Shown here: positions 43,691 to 50,635 of the stretch, piece by piece
Position numbering within the stretch: the stretch's first letter is position 1
Layout of the letters: every line of letters starts with the position of its first letter
DNA from: Marinibaculum pumilum
GTDB lineage: Bacteria > Pseudomonadota > Alphaproteobacteria > Ferrovibrionales > Ferrovibrionaceae
DNA: 64,000 nucleotides
Direction of reading: 5' to 3'
Assembly (NCBI RefSeq): GCF_042646425.1
Contig: NZ_JBHRTR010000035.1
Location: forward strand, 1 to 64,000
The notes under the pieces: model-generated
The model's database searches: none
Seen by the model: the letters and a program-made list of their open reading frames with translations, nothing else
What the model was told of the DNA's origin: nothing
Position numbers and translations under genes: made by a program

Positions 43691-44473
43691 TCAGACCTCC
43701 AGCCACTCCCGGCGGACATCCTCGCTGGCGATCAGGTCCTGCGGGCTGCCCTCGAACACCATGGCGCCATGGCCCATGACATAGACCCGGTGCGAGATCT
43801 TCAGGGCGATCGCAAGCTTCTGCTCCACCAGCAGGATGGAGATGCCGCGATCGGCGATCTCCTCCAGCAGCCGGGCGACCTGCTCGACAATCTTCGGTGC
43901 CAGGCCCTCTGTCGGCTCGTCGATGATCACCAGGTCGGGATCGCCCATCAGGGTGCGGCACATGGTCAGCATCTGCTGCTCGCCGCCGGACAGGGCGCCG
44001 CCGGGGATGTCGGCGCGCTCGCGCAGGTTGGGGAACAGCTCGAACATGTCTTCCATCGACCAGCGGGCCTGGCCGGCGCGGCGCATGCTCTTGATCCCCA
44101 GGATCAGGTTCTCGCGCACGCTCAGGCTCGGGAAGATGTCGCGGTTCTCCGGCACGTAGCCCAGGCCGCGCCGGGCGATCTGATGGCTCTTCAGGCCGGC
44201 CAGCTCCTCGCCGCGGAAGCGGATCGAGCCCTGCGGCGCCACATCGCCCATGATCGCCTTCGCGGTGGTCGACCGGCCGACCCCGTTGCGGCCGAGGAGG
44301 GAGACGATCTCCCCCTCGCCGACGGTGAAGGTGACCCCCTGCAGGATATGGCTCTTGCCGTAATAGGCATGCAGGTCGCTGACCTCGAGCATCGGTCGCG
44401 CGCGGGCCGCGGCGCGTTCCGCCGCCAGTACCTCGGCGGGCTGGGACTGGCTGCCGGTTGCGGTGGCGTTCAT
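43691..44473 (-). CDS. livF: LivF, branched-chain amino-acid ABC ATPase, with Walker-A Lys replaced by Arg
   Basis: 260 aa with a 27-residue leader before MLEVSDLHAYYGKSHIL. P-loop GRNGVGRST: residue 67, invariant Lys in nearly all ABC ATPases, is Arg (codon CGG, 44273-44275). Signature LSGGEQQML, Walker B DLVIIDEPTEGL and switch VEQKL are intact. The start overlaps the livG stop (ATGA). Peripheral ATPase of the importer. Some LivF-like proteins carry the same GVGRST; I believe it recurs but have not checked. Arg can sometimes keep the phosphate contact, so the importer may still work with LivG. Confidence 0.93.
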   Translation of the reverse strand: MNATATGSQSQPAEVLAAERAAARARPMLEVSDLHAYYGKSHILQGVTFTVGEGEIVSLLGRNGVGRSTTAKAIMGDVAPQGSIRFRGEELAGLKSHQIARRGLGYVPENRDIFPSLSVRENLILGIKSMRRAGQARWSMEDMFELFPNLRERADIPGGALSGGEQQMLTMCRTLMGDPDLVIIDEPTEGLAPKIVEQVARLLEEIADRGISILLVEQKLAIALKISHRVYVMGHGAMVFEGSPQDLIASEDVRREWLEV

Positions 44474-45237
44474 GCCGTGGCCTCCTCCTCGTCCAGCAGC
44501 GCGCCGAGATAGGCCTCCTTCACCGCGCGGTTCTCGCGGATCTTTTCCGGCACGTCGCAGGCGATGATCTCGCCATAGACCAGGACCGAGATCCGGTCGG
44601 CGAGATCGAAGACCACCCCCATGTCATGCTCCACCATCACCAGGGTGCGGCCCTCGGAGACCCTGCGGATCAGGGCCACCGCCTGCTCGGTCTCGCTGTG
44701 GCTCATGCCGGCGGTGGGTTCGTCCAGCATCAGCACGCCGGCGCCGCCGGCCATGCTGATGCCGATCTCCAGCGCCCGCTGCTCGGCATAGGTCAGGACC
44801 GAGGCCAGGATGTTGCGGCGGCCGGTCAGGCCGATCTGCTCCAGCACGGCGTCGGTGCGGTCGGTCAGCTCGCTGTCCCGGTCGACCGTGCGCCAGAAGG
44901 AATAGCGATATCCCATCGACCAGAGCAGCGCGCAGCGGACATTCTCGAACACCGACATGCGGGGGAAGATGTTGGTCACCTGGAAGGACCGCGACAGACC
45001 CTTGCGGTTGATCTCGTAGGGGGCCATGTCGGTGATCTCCTCGCCATGCAGGAAGATCTGCCCGGCGGAGACCTGGTAGCGGCCGCTGATCAGGTGGAAC
45101 AGGGTGGACTTCCCCGCCCCGTTCGGGCCGATGATCGCATGCCGCTCGCCCGCCTCGATGGCCAGGTCGACGCCCATGATGATCTCGGTCCGGCCGAAGC
45201 TCTTGCGGACCCCCTTCAGTTCCAGCGCGGCGGTCAT
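44470..45237 (-). CDS. livG: LivG, branched-chain amino-acid ABC ATPase
   Basis: 255 aa. Canonical Walker A GPNGAGKST, LSRSFQVTNIFPRMSVFENV (LivG block), Walker B GVLMLDEPTAGM and switch VEHDMGVVF. The usual LSGG signature is altered to LTYAEQRALEIG, as is common in LivG. Overlaps livM (ATGA at 45234-45237) and livF. Forms a heterodimer with LivF. Confidence 0.95.
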   Translation of the reverse strand: MTAALELKGVRKSFGRTEIIMGVDLAIEAGERHAIIGPNGAGKSTLFHLISGRYQVSAGQIFLHGEEITDMAPYEINRKGLSRSFQVTNIFPRMSVFENVRCALLWSMGYRYSFWRTVDRDSELTDRTDAVLEQIGLTGRRNILASVLTYAEQRALEIGISMAGGAGVLMLDEPTAGMSHSETEQAVALIRRVSEGRTLVMVEHDMGVVFDLADRISVLVYGEIIACDVPEKIRENRAVKEAYLGALLDEEEATA

Positions 45238-46523
45238 TTCGGCCCTCCCCGTCGGTATCCGCTGGCGTCGGACCAGGCGTCGTGGATCGCGGGCGCCAGC
45301 TTGCGCAGGGCCAGCACGCCGCCGACCGCCAGCACGACCAGGATCAGCCAGGGCAGGACCGAGGCCGTGTTCACCGTCATGAAGAACAGACCCATCTCCG
45401 GCTCGTCCGCAGGCGCGGTGTTCAGGTGGTGGATCATCTCCAGCAGGCCGGCGATCCCCAGCAGCGCCGCAATCGCCGGCGCCGCCGCCAGCGCATAGGG
45501 ACCGGCGAGCCGGCCGAGGCTGCCGCGCTGCACCGCCGGCATGTGGATCATCAGGATCCCGGTCAGGCCCCAGGGCATGAACACCACGGTGGCCAGGAAC
45601 AGGATGCCGACATAGAGCTGCCAGATCTCGGTATAGGCCCCCAGCACGCTCTGCAGCAGGGTGAAGGTGATCGCGCCGATGATCGGCCCGATGAAGAAGC
45701 CGATGCCGCCGATATAGGCCATCAGCAGCGCCACGCCGGAGGTGATCAGGTTCAGGTTCTCTTCCGTCACGATCTCGTAGTTCACCGCGAACAGGCCGCC
45801 GGCGATACCGGCGAAGAAGCCGGCGCCGGAGAACGAGATGAAGCGGACGATGCGCTGGCTGTAGCCGACGAACTCCGCCCGCTCCGGATTGTCGCGAACG
45901 GCATTGGCCATGCGGCCCGCCGGCGTGCGGGAGAAGAAGTACATCGCGGCGGTGGCGACGAAGACCCAGAAGGCGATCAGGTAGTAGACCTGGATGTCCT
46001 GGCCGAAGTTCAGACCGAAGAAGCGCATCGGGTCGGTGCGGTTGGCGCTGATCCCCTCCTCGCCGCCGAAGAAGAAGACGAAGATCAGCGACAGCCCGGC
46101 GACCAGCTCGCCGATGCCCAGCGAGATCATCGCGAAGATGGTGCCCGCCCGGCGGGTCGAGAAGCTGCCGAACAGGATGCCGAAGATCAGGCCGAACAGC
46201 CCGCCGAACAGCGGCACCACCGGCAGCGGCACGTCGATCAGCCCGTCGCCGATGAAGTTCAGCGCATGCGCGGTCATGAAGCCGCCCAGGCCCATATAGA
46301 CGGCATGGCCGAAGGACAGCATGCCGCCCTGGCCCAGCAGCATGTTGTAGCTGAGGGCGAACACGATCACGATGCCCATCTGGTTGAGCAGCGAGACGCC
46401 GAAGGTGGTGTTGAACACCAGCGGCGCCACCACCAGCAGGGCGGCAAAGAAGATCCACGGGCCGAAGCGGCGGATCTGGCTGCGGCCGGAAACGGCCGCA
46501 CGGCTGCGCGGGACGTCGGTCAT
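45234..46523 (-). CDS. livM: LivM, permease of the branched-chain amino-acid importer
   Basis: 429 aa, longer than E. coli LivM by a C-terminal extension with a last hydrophobic helix (VLPWLILVVLAVGGVLAL). About ten membrane segments. LGQGGMLSFGHAVYMGLGGF is the LivM signature and ALLMAYIGGIGFFIGPIIGA is the EAA-like coupling loop. ATGA overlaps with livH (upstream) and livG (downstream). Confidence 0.94.
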   Translation of the reverse strand: MTDVPRSRAAVSGRSQIRRFGPWIFFAALLVVAPLVFNTTFGVSLLNQMGIVIVFALSYNMLLGQGGMLSFGHAVYMGLGGFMTAHALNFIGDGLIDVPLPVVPLFGGLFGLIFGILFGSFSTRRAGTIFAMISLGIGELVAGLSLIFVFFFGGEEGISANRTDPMRFFGLNFGQDIQVYYLIAFWVFVATAAMYFFSRTPAGRMANAVRDNPERAEFVGYSQRIVRFISFSGAGFFAGIAGGLFAVNYEIVTEENLNLITSGVALLMAYIGGIGFFIGPIIGAITFTLLQSVLGAYTEIWQLYVGILFLATVVFMPWGLTGILMIHMPAVQRGSLGRLAGPYALAAAPAIAALLGIAGLLEMIHHLNTAPADEPEMGLFFMTVNTASVLPWLILVVLAVGGVLALRKLAPAIHDAWSDASGYRRGGPK

Positions 46524-47467
46524 GTCTCACGCTTTCCCATCAGGCCCATCGGGCGGAAGATCAGGATCAGCACCAGCAGGAGGTAGGGGATCAGCGGCGC
46601 GATCTGCGGCAGGGTCAGCCGCCAGATGTCGCCCAGCGCGTCGTACAGGTCGACGGAAATGCCGACCCAGCCCAGCACGTCGGCGACCGACAGGTTGATC
46701 GCGATCGCGAAGGTCTGGATGACGCCGATCAGCAGCGAGGCGACGAAGGCACCCGCCAGCGACCCGAGCCCGCCGATCACCACGATCACGAAGACGATCG
46801 AGCCCAGCAGGAAGGCCATGCCGGGGAAAGTGCCCAGCACCGGGCCGGCGATCACGCCGGCCAGGCCCGCCAGGGCGGCGCCGACGCCGAACACCAGCAT
46901 GAAGATGAAGGGCACGTTGTGGCCCAGCATGCCCACGACGTTGGGGTGGGTGATCGCCGCCTGGATGATCAGGCCGATCCGGGTGCGGGTCAGCACCATG
47001 AAAAGGCCGATGAAGATCGCCACCGAGACCAGCAGCATGAAGCCCTTGTAGGCCGGGAAGTTCTGGCCCCAGAGGGTGAACAGGGTGCCCTGCAGGATCT
47101 CCGGCTCGTGATAGGGCTTCGTCAGCTTGCCCCAGACGAACTGCACCAGTTCCTCGATCAGGAAGGCCAGTCCGAAGGTGAAGATCAGCTCCGCAACATG
47201 GCCGTAGCGGTGGACGTAGCGCAGCCCGAAGCGTTCGATCAGGGCGCCGACCACGCCGACCAGGAGCGGCGCCACCACGAAGCCGGTCCAGAAGTCGAAA
47301 TACTGCGAGATCTGGTACGCGAAATAGGCGCCCAGCATGTAGAGGCTGGCATGCGCGAAGTTGAGCACGCCCATCATGCTGAAGATCAGGGTCAGGCCGC
47401 TGGACAGCATGAACAGCAGCAGCCCGGTCACCAGACCGTTCAGCAGGGAGAAGACGACGATTTCCAT
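46520..47467 (-). CDS. livH: LivH, permease of the branched-chain amino-acid importer
   Basis: 315 aa, about eight helices. GLTLIFSMMGVLNFAHASLYMLGAY is the LivH signature; VIVVIGGLGSLAGAFVASLLIGV the coupling region. Starts at 47467 after a spacer containing a very strong palindrome and an assembly gap, and overlaps livM by 4 bp. Confidence 0.95.
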   Translation of the reverse strand: MEIVVFSLLNGLVTGLLLFMLSSGLTLIFSMMGVLNFAHASLYMLGAYFAYQISQYFDFWTGFVVAPLLVGVVGALIERFGLRYVHRYGHVAELIFTFGLAFLIEELVQFVWGKLTKPYHEPEILQGTLFTLWGQNFPAYKGFMLLVSVAIFIGLFMVLTRTRIGLIIQAAITHPNVVGMLGHNVPFIFMLVFGVGAALAGLAGVIAGPVLGTFPGMAFLLGSIVFVIVVIGGLGSLAGAFVASLLIGVIQTFAIAINLSVADVLGWVGISVDLYDALGDIWRLTLPQIAPLIPYLLLVLILIFRPMGLMGKRET

Positions 47468-47555
47468 GCGGCAGGGGTCCCGGCGGAGGGTCTGGAAGCG
47501 ACCCGCACCGGAACAGTGGCGGATGGCGCCGCCGCGGCCCCGGCAGGGGCGTTCG

Positions 47556-47591
47556 GTCCCGGGGCGGCGGCGCGCGCCGCCGCCCCGGGAC
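47556..47591. other. Perfect 36-bp palindrome between livK and livH
   Basis: Left half GTCCCGGGGCGGCGGCGC is followed by its exact reverse complement with no loop, 89 bp ahead of the livH ATG and next to the N-run. Such stems after the binding-protein gene commonly hold back downstream expression and protect the upstream message. The all-G+C structure probably also caused the sequencing gap. Confidence 0.85.
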
Positions 47592-47594
47592 GGG

Positions 47595-47687
47595 NNNNNN
47601 NNNNNNNNNNNNNNNNNNNNNNNNNNNNNNNNNNNNNNNNNNNNNNNNNNNNNNNNNNNNNNNNNNNNNNNNNNNNNNNNNNNNNNN
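47595..47687. other. Assembly gap (93 N) at the 3' end of livK
   Basis: Lies between the last recognisable livK codons and the palindrome. The livK stop is hidden here. 93 is a multiple of three, so the frame only appears continuous; the sequence beyond is not family-like. Confidence 0.9.
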
Positions 47688-48903
47688 TCTCCAGCACCGT
47701 CTTTTCCGCCGGGATCGAGGTGACGGTTTTCAGGCCGTAGCCGGAATTGTCGCCGTCGAACTCAATATCCTCGTCGGTATGCACCGAGATCTGGATCGGC
47801 TGGATGATCTGGTGGTCCTCGGCGCGCATCTTCAGCATGTCGCCGTTGATCGCCTTGAACTCCATCCCTTCCAGCGCCCGGGCGACGGCGCCGGGCTCCA
47901 CGGAGTTCGCCTTGCGCATGGCTTCCGCCAGCATCTGCAGGGCGTTGACCAGCCGGCCCTGGGTCAGGTCGGCTTCCGGATACTTCGCCTTGAACGCCTT
48001 GTGGTATTCCCGCAGTTCCTCGGTCGGCGCCGGATTCACGTGACCCTCGTGGATCAGGTAGATCTGGTCCTTGCCGCCCTCGCCCAGTGCCGCGGTGATG
48101 CCGTCGTAGGCGGCATAGTAGGTGTAGATCGGCACATCCAGGCCGGCCTGGTTCACCGCCTTCGCCAGGTTCAGCATGTCGGCGCCCCAGTTGCCGGTGA
48201 TAATGGCGTCGGCACCGGATTCCTTGATCTTGGTGACGTAGGGGGCGAAGTCCTTGACCTTGCCGATCGGGTGCAGCTCGTCGCCGACGATCTCGATCGA
48301 CGAGCTCTTCTCGCCCAGCATCTGGTTCGCGGCGGCGGCGACCGCCTTACCGAACGAATAGTCCTGGCCGATGATATAGATCTTCTTGATGTCGGGCTGG
48401 CTGACGATGAAGTCGGTCAGCGCGTTCATCTTCTGGTCGGCGTTCGCGTCGAAGCGGAAATGCCAGAAATTGCATTTCTCGTTGGTCAGTGCCGGATCCA
48501 CCGCCGAATAGTTCAGGTACAGGATCTGGTGGTCGGGATTGCGGGCATTGTTCTTCGCGACCGCCTCGGTCAGCGCGTTGGCGACGCCTGAGGAATTGCC
48601 CTGCAGGATGTAGTGGACGCCGTCGCCGATCGCCTTCTTCAGCTGCAGCAGGCTTTCCTTCGGGCTGATCTGGTTGTCGTAGGGGATCACCTCCCACTTC
48701 ATGCCCAGCGGCGGGTCGGCGTTGATCAGGGTGTCGACGGCGAACTGGGTCTGCTTCAGACCGTTGGTACCGGTCGCCGCGAAGGGACCCGACAGCGGGT
48801 CGATGAAGCCGATCTTGACGGTGTCTTCTGCGAGCGCGGCCGTGCTGATGGTGCCGGCCGCAGCCAGTGCGAGCAGGACTCGCGGCATGCGGGACATGCG
48901 CAT
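47688..48903 (-). CDS. LivK-type ABC substrate-binding protein (3' end in gap)
   Basis: At least 405 aa. GGGAGGAAGAGG ribosome site. Sec signal VLLALAAAGTISTAALA, cleaved before EDTVKIGFIDPLSG. Type-I periplasmic binding fold: KQTQFAVDTLINADPPLGMKWEVIPYDNQISPKESLLQLKKAIGD, NEKCNFWHFRFDANADQKM, IIGQDYSFGKAVA and ITGNWGADMLNLAKAV. First gene of livK-H-M-G-F. The ligand may be a branched-chain amino acid or another small compound. Its last few residues lie in the N-run; residues after the gap (RPGAAARAAAP) come from the intergenic palindrome, not the protein. Confidence 0.92.
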
Positions 48904-49055
48904 CCTCTTCCTCCCTCGGATATGTCGTGGAGCGTCGGTTGCATTCTGTCGTGCCGATACGCTCTACGAGAACCGTGCATGAGGGGGGGATGAACGTCAA
49001 GATGTCTGCCGGTTGCAAACAACCGTCAGGCTTGCAGCGGGCGCCGCGCCCTGAC

Positions 49056-49505
49056 CTAACGGGCGGCCTGGCGCCGCAGGGCGGGGCCGTCGACCTCCGG
49101 TCCATCCGGTCGCAGCGCGATCCGGACCTGCTGCGTGCCCGGGGTGGTGCGGCGGGCGATCTCCAGGTCCAGCGCCTGGCCGTAGTGGCCGGGATAGACC
49201 GGCCCGCCCTCTTCGCGGTTGCGCAGCAGATGAAGCTTCACCCGCCAGGTCGGCCGGAACACGGGGCCGAAGCGGCGGCTGTCCAGGACGATCGCGCTCT
49301 GCCCCGGGGCGATGTCGCGCCCCTGCCGGGTGCGGCCGTCGACACAGTCCACGAAGATCGGGCGTCCGGCATGGTTCGCCACCTCGATGACATAGCCGGT
49401 CGGGCTCTCGTCCGGTTCCCTGTTCTCGACCCGGCGCGCCTGGCGCCGGACGAGGACCGGCACCAGCAGGGCGACCGGAACGAGCAGGAACAGCCACCAG
49501 TCCAT
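49056..49505 (-). CDS. Small membrane-anchored hypothetical protein
   Basis: 149 aa from ATG at 49505, overlapping the upstream small ORF's stop (TGATG). One N-terminal helix (WWLFLLVPVALLVPVLV), then a soluble domain of about 120 residues with VIEVANHAGRPIFVDCVDGRTRQGRDIAPGQ and KLHLLRN. Beta-rich by eye; family not recognised. Probably two-gene operon with 49505-49693. Downstream, 48904-49055 is the spacer to livK (152 bp), with nothing I can name. Confidence 0.65.
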   Translation of the reverse strand: MDWWLFLLVPVALLVPVLVRRQARRVENREPDESPTGYVIEVANHAGRPIFVDCVDGRTRQGRDIAPGQSAIVLDSRRFGPVFRPTWRVKLHLLRNREEGGPVYPGHYGQALDLEIARRTTPGTQQVRIALRPDGPEVDGPALRRQAAR

Positions 49506-49693
49506 CAGGCCCGCCACACCGTCCGTGGCGCGGGGCCGGTGGGCTGCAGGACGGTTGCGACGACCTGCGGCTCGAGCGGCGCAGGCCCGCCTTCGGCCGG
49601 GGCCGGCAGACGACCGGCCGTCGATACCGCCAGGGTCATGGCGGCGGCGAATGCCATTGCGGCCAGAGGCTTCAGGGCATTTTGTACCTTCAT
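49505..49693 (-). CDS. Small exported peptide/protein
   Basis: 62 aa with a strong GGGAGGG ribosome site 6 bp before ATG. A hydrophobic signal-like N-terminus (ALKPLAAMAFAAAMTLAVSTAG) is followed by a Pro-rich tail. The stop and the next gene's start overlap (TGATG). Function unknown; coupling and signal suggest a periplasmic or membrane partner of the 149-aa protein. Confidence 0.55.
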   Translation of the reverse strand: MKVQNALKPLAAMAFAAAMTLAVSTAGRLPAPAEGGPAPLEPQVVATVLQPTGPAPRTVWRA

Positions 49694-49814
49694 CGCACCC
49701 TCCCGGTCGGGCGGCCCGTCACGGCACTCTGCCGCACGGTACCGCCGTCATGACAAGGATGGCGGTGGAATGTGACGGCGCCACGGCGCTTCGGTTTCCG
49801 ACGGCGGCGCGGGC

Positions 49815-50040
49815 GCCATTCCGCACCCTTGAAATGCGGCTGCGGCCGCTGCGCCACGTAGGTGATGGCGCGGGTTCCGCCCTGCGGCATCGGCAGGACG
49901 CCGACCGGGTCCATGCCGTAGGGGCCCGCCTCGGGAAAGACCGGCGCGCCCCTGCCCTCCGCGGCAAGCTCGAAGACGCCGCAATTCAGCACCGCCTCGG
50001 TCGGGCCCGCCCTCACCGGCTGCGACCCGTCCGGGCCTGG
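49815..50040 (-). pseudogene. Truncated duplicate of the C-terminal half of the secreted protein at 50045
   Basis: Translating this stretch gives LNCGVFELAAEGRGAPVFPE and DPVGVLPMPQGGTRAITYVA, closely matching MHCGAFDYAGGSKGAPIFPG and SPVGVMPLPQGGTRTVTYVA of the neighbouring gene. At DNA level the two copies are direct repeats offset by about 229 bp (GAAATGCGGCTGCGG at 49831 and 50060). This copy has no signal peptide or N-terminal half, and its frame runs on past the parent's stop to 49690. Likely a remnant of a tandem duplication. Confidence 0.7.
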
Positions 50041-50044
50041 CCCG

Positions 50045-50494
50045 TCAATTGATGCCTTCGAAATGCGGCTGCGGCTGCTTCGCGACATAGGTGACCGTGC
50101 GCGTCCCGCCCTGCGGCAGCGGCATCACGCCGACCGGGCTCATGCCGCCGGATCCCGCACCCGGGAAGATCGGCGCCCCCTTGCTGCCGCCGGCATAGTC
50201 GAAGGCGCCGCAATGCATGGTGGCGACCTCAGCCCCCAGACGGATCGGCTGGAACGTCATCTTGATGTTGTGGCCCGGCTCTACCGTCATGCTTATGGAG
50301 GTCGAGAAAGAGCCCGGCTTCACCCGGCACTCGATATAGACCCGGCGGTCGAGATTGTTCTGGGCATGAATGTCCAGGTAGGAGTCCGCCGCCGCGGCGG
50401 GCCGGACCAGGACCGCGGACAGGGCAAGGGCGAGGATGGCGGCGATCGACAAAGCATGCCGCAGCCGCAGGGCATTCCGGTGGGAACGGAACAT
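50045..50494 (-). CDS. Secreted small hypothetical protein with duplicated C-terminal module
   Basis: 149 aa from ATG at 50494, GGAG eight bases upstream. Sec signal LSIAAILALALSAVLVRPAAA. Mature part begins ADSYLDIHAQNNLDRRVYIEC; two cysteines (YIECR and MHCGAF), and a Gly/Pro-rich end with GGMSPVGVMPLPQGGTRTVTYV. Family not recognised. A truncated second copy of its C-terminal half lies directly downstream. Expected in the periplasm or outside the cell. Confidence 0.7.
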   Translation of the reverse strand: MFRSHRNALRLRHALSIAAILALALSAVLVRPAAAADSYLDIHAQNNLDRRVYIECRVKPGSFSTSISMTVEPGHNIKMTFQPIRLGAEVATMHCGAFDYAGGSKGAPIFPGAGSGGMSPVGVMPLPQGGTRTVTYVAKQPQPHFEGIN

Positions 50495-50584
50495 CGCTGT
50501 CTCCATCGTTGGCGTTGCGATGCACCTACCGTCGGCTGCCGGTTTGACCCCGAGATGACATGATCGTGGCGATATCCGGGCGGC

Positions 50585-50612
50585 GGCGCGTGCGATCGTG
50601 ATCGCACGCGCC
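50585..50612. terminator. Strong inverted repeat after maeB
   Basis: Arms of 13 bp (50585-50597 and 50600-50612; core GCGCGTGCGATC/GATCGCACGCGC) with a 2-nt centre, 24 bp beyond the maeB stop. The likely maeB terminator on the minus strand, without a T-run; a near-perfect palindrome could also be a protein site. Confidence 0.55.
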
Positions 50613-50635
50613 CGCATCCGCCGGCCGCGTGCGGC

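Noticed and set aside
47440..47594. C-terminal extension of LivK across the gap
   Set aside because: The residues come from translating the palindrome and GC-rich spacer and overlap the livH start; the real stop is likely in the N-run.
49690..50088. A 132-aa gene starting at 50088
   Set aside because: Its first third is an out-of-frame reading of the neighbouring gene's 3' end, and the rest is the truncated duplicate; no signal peptide or good ribosome site.
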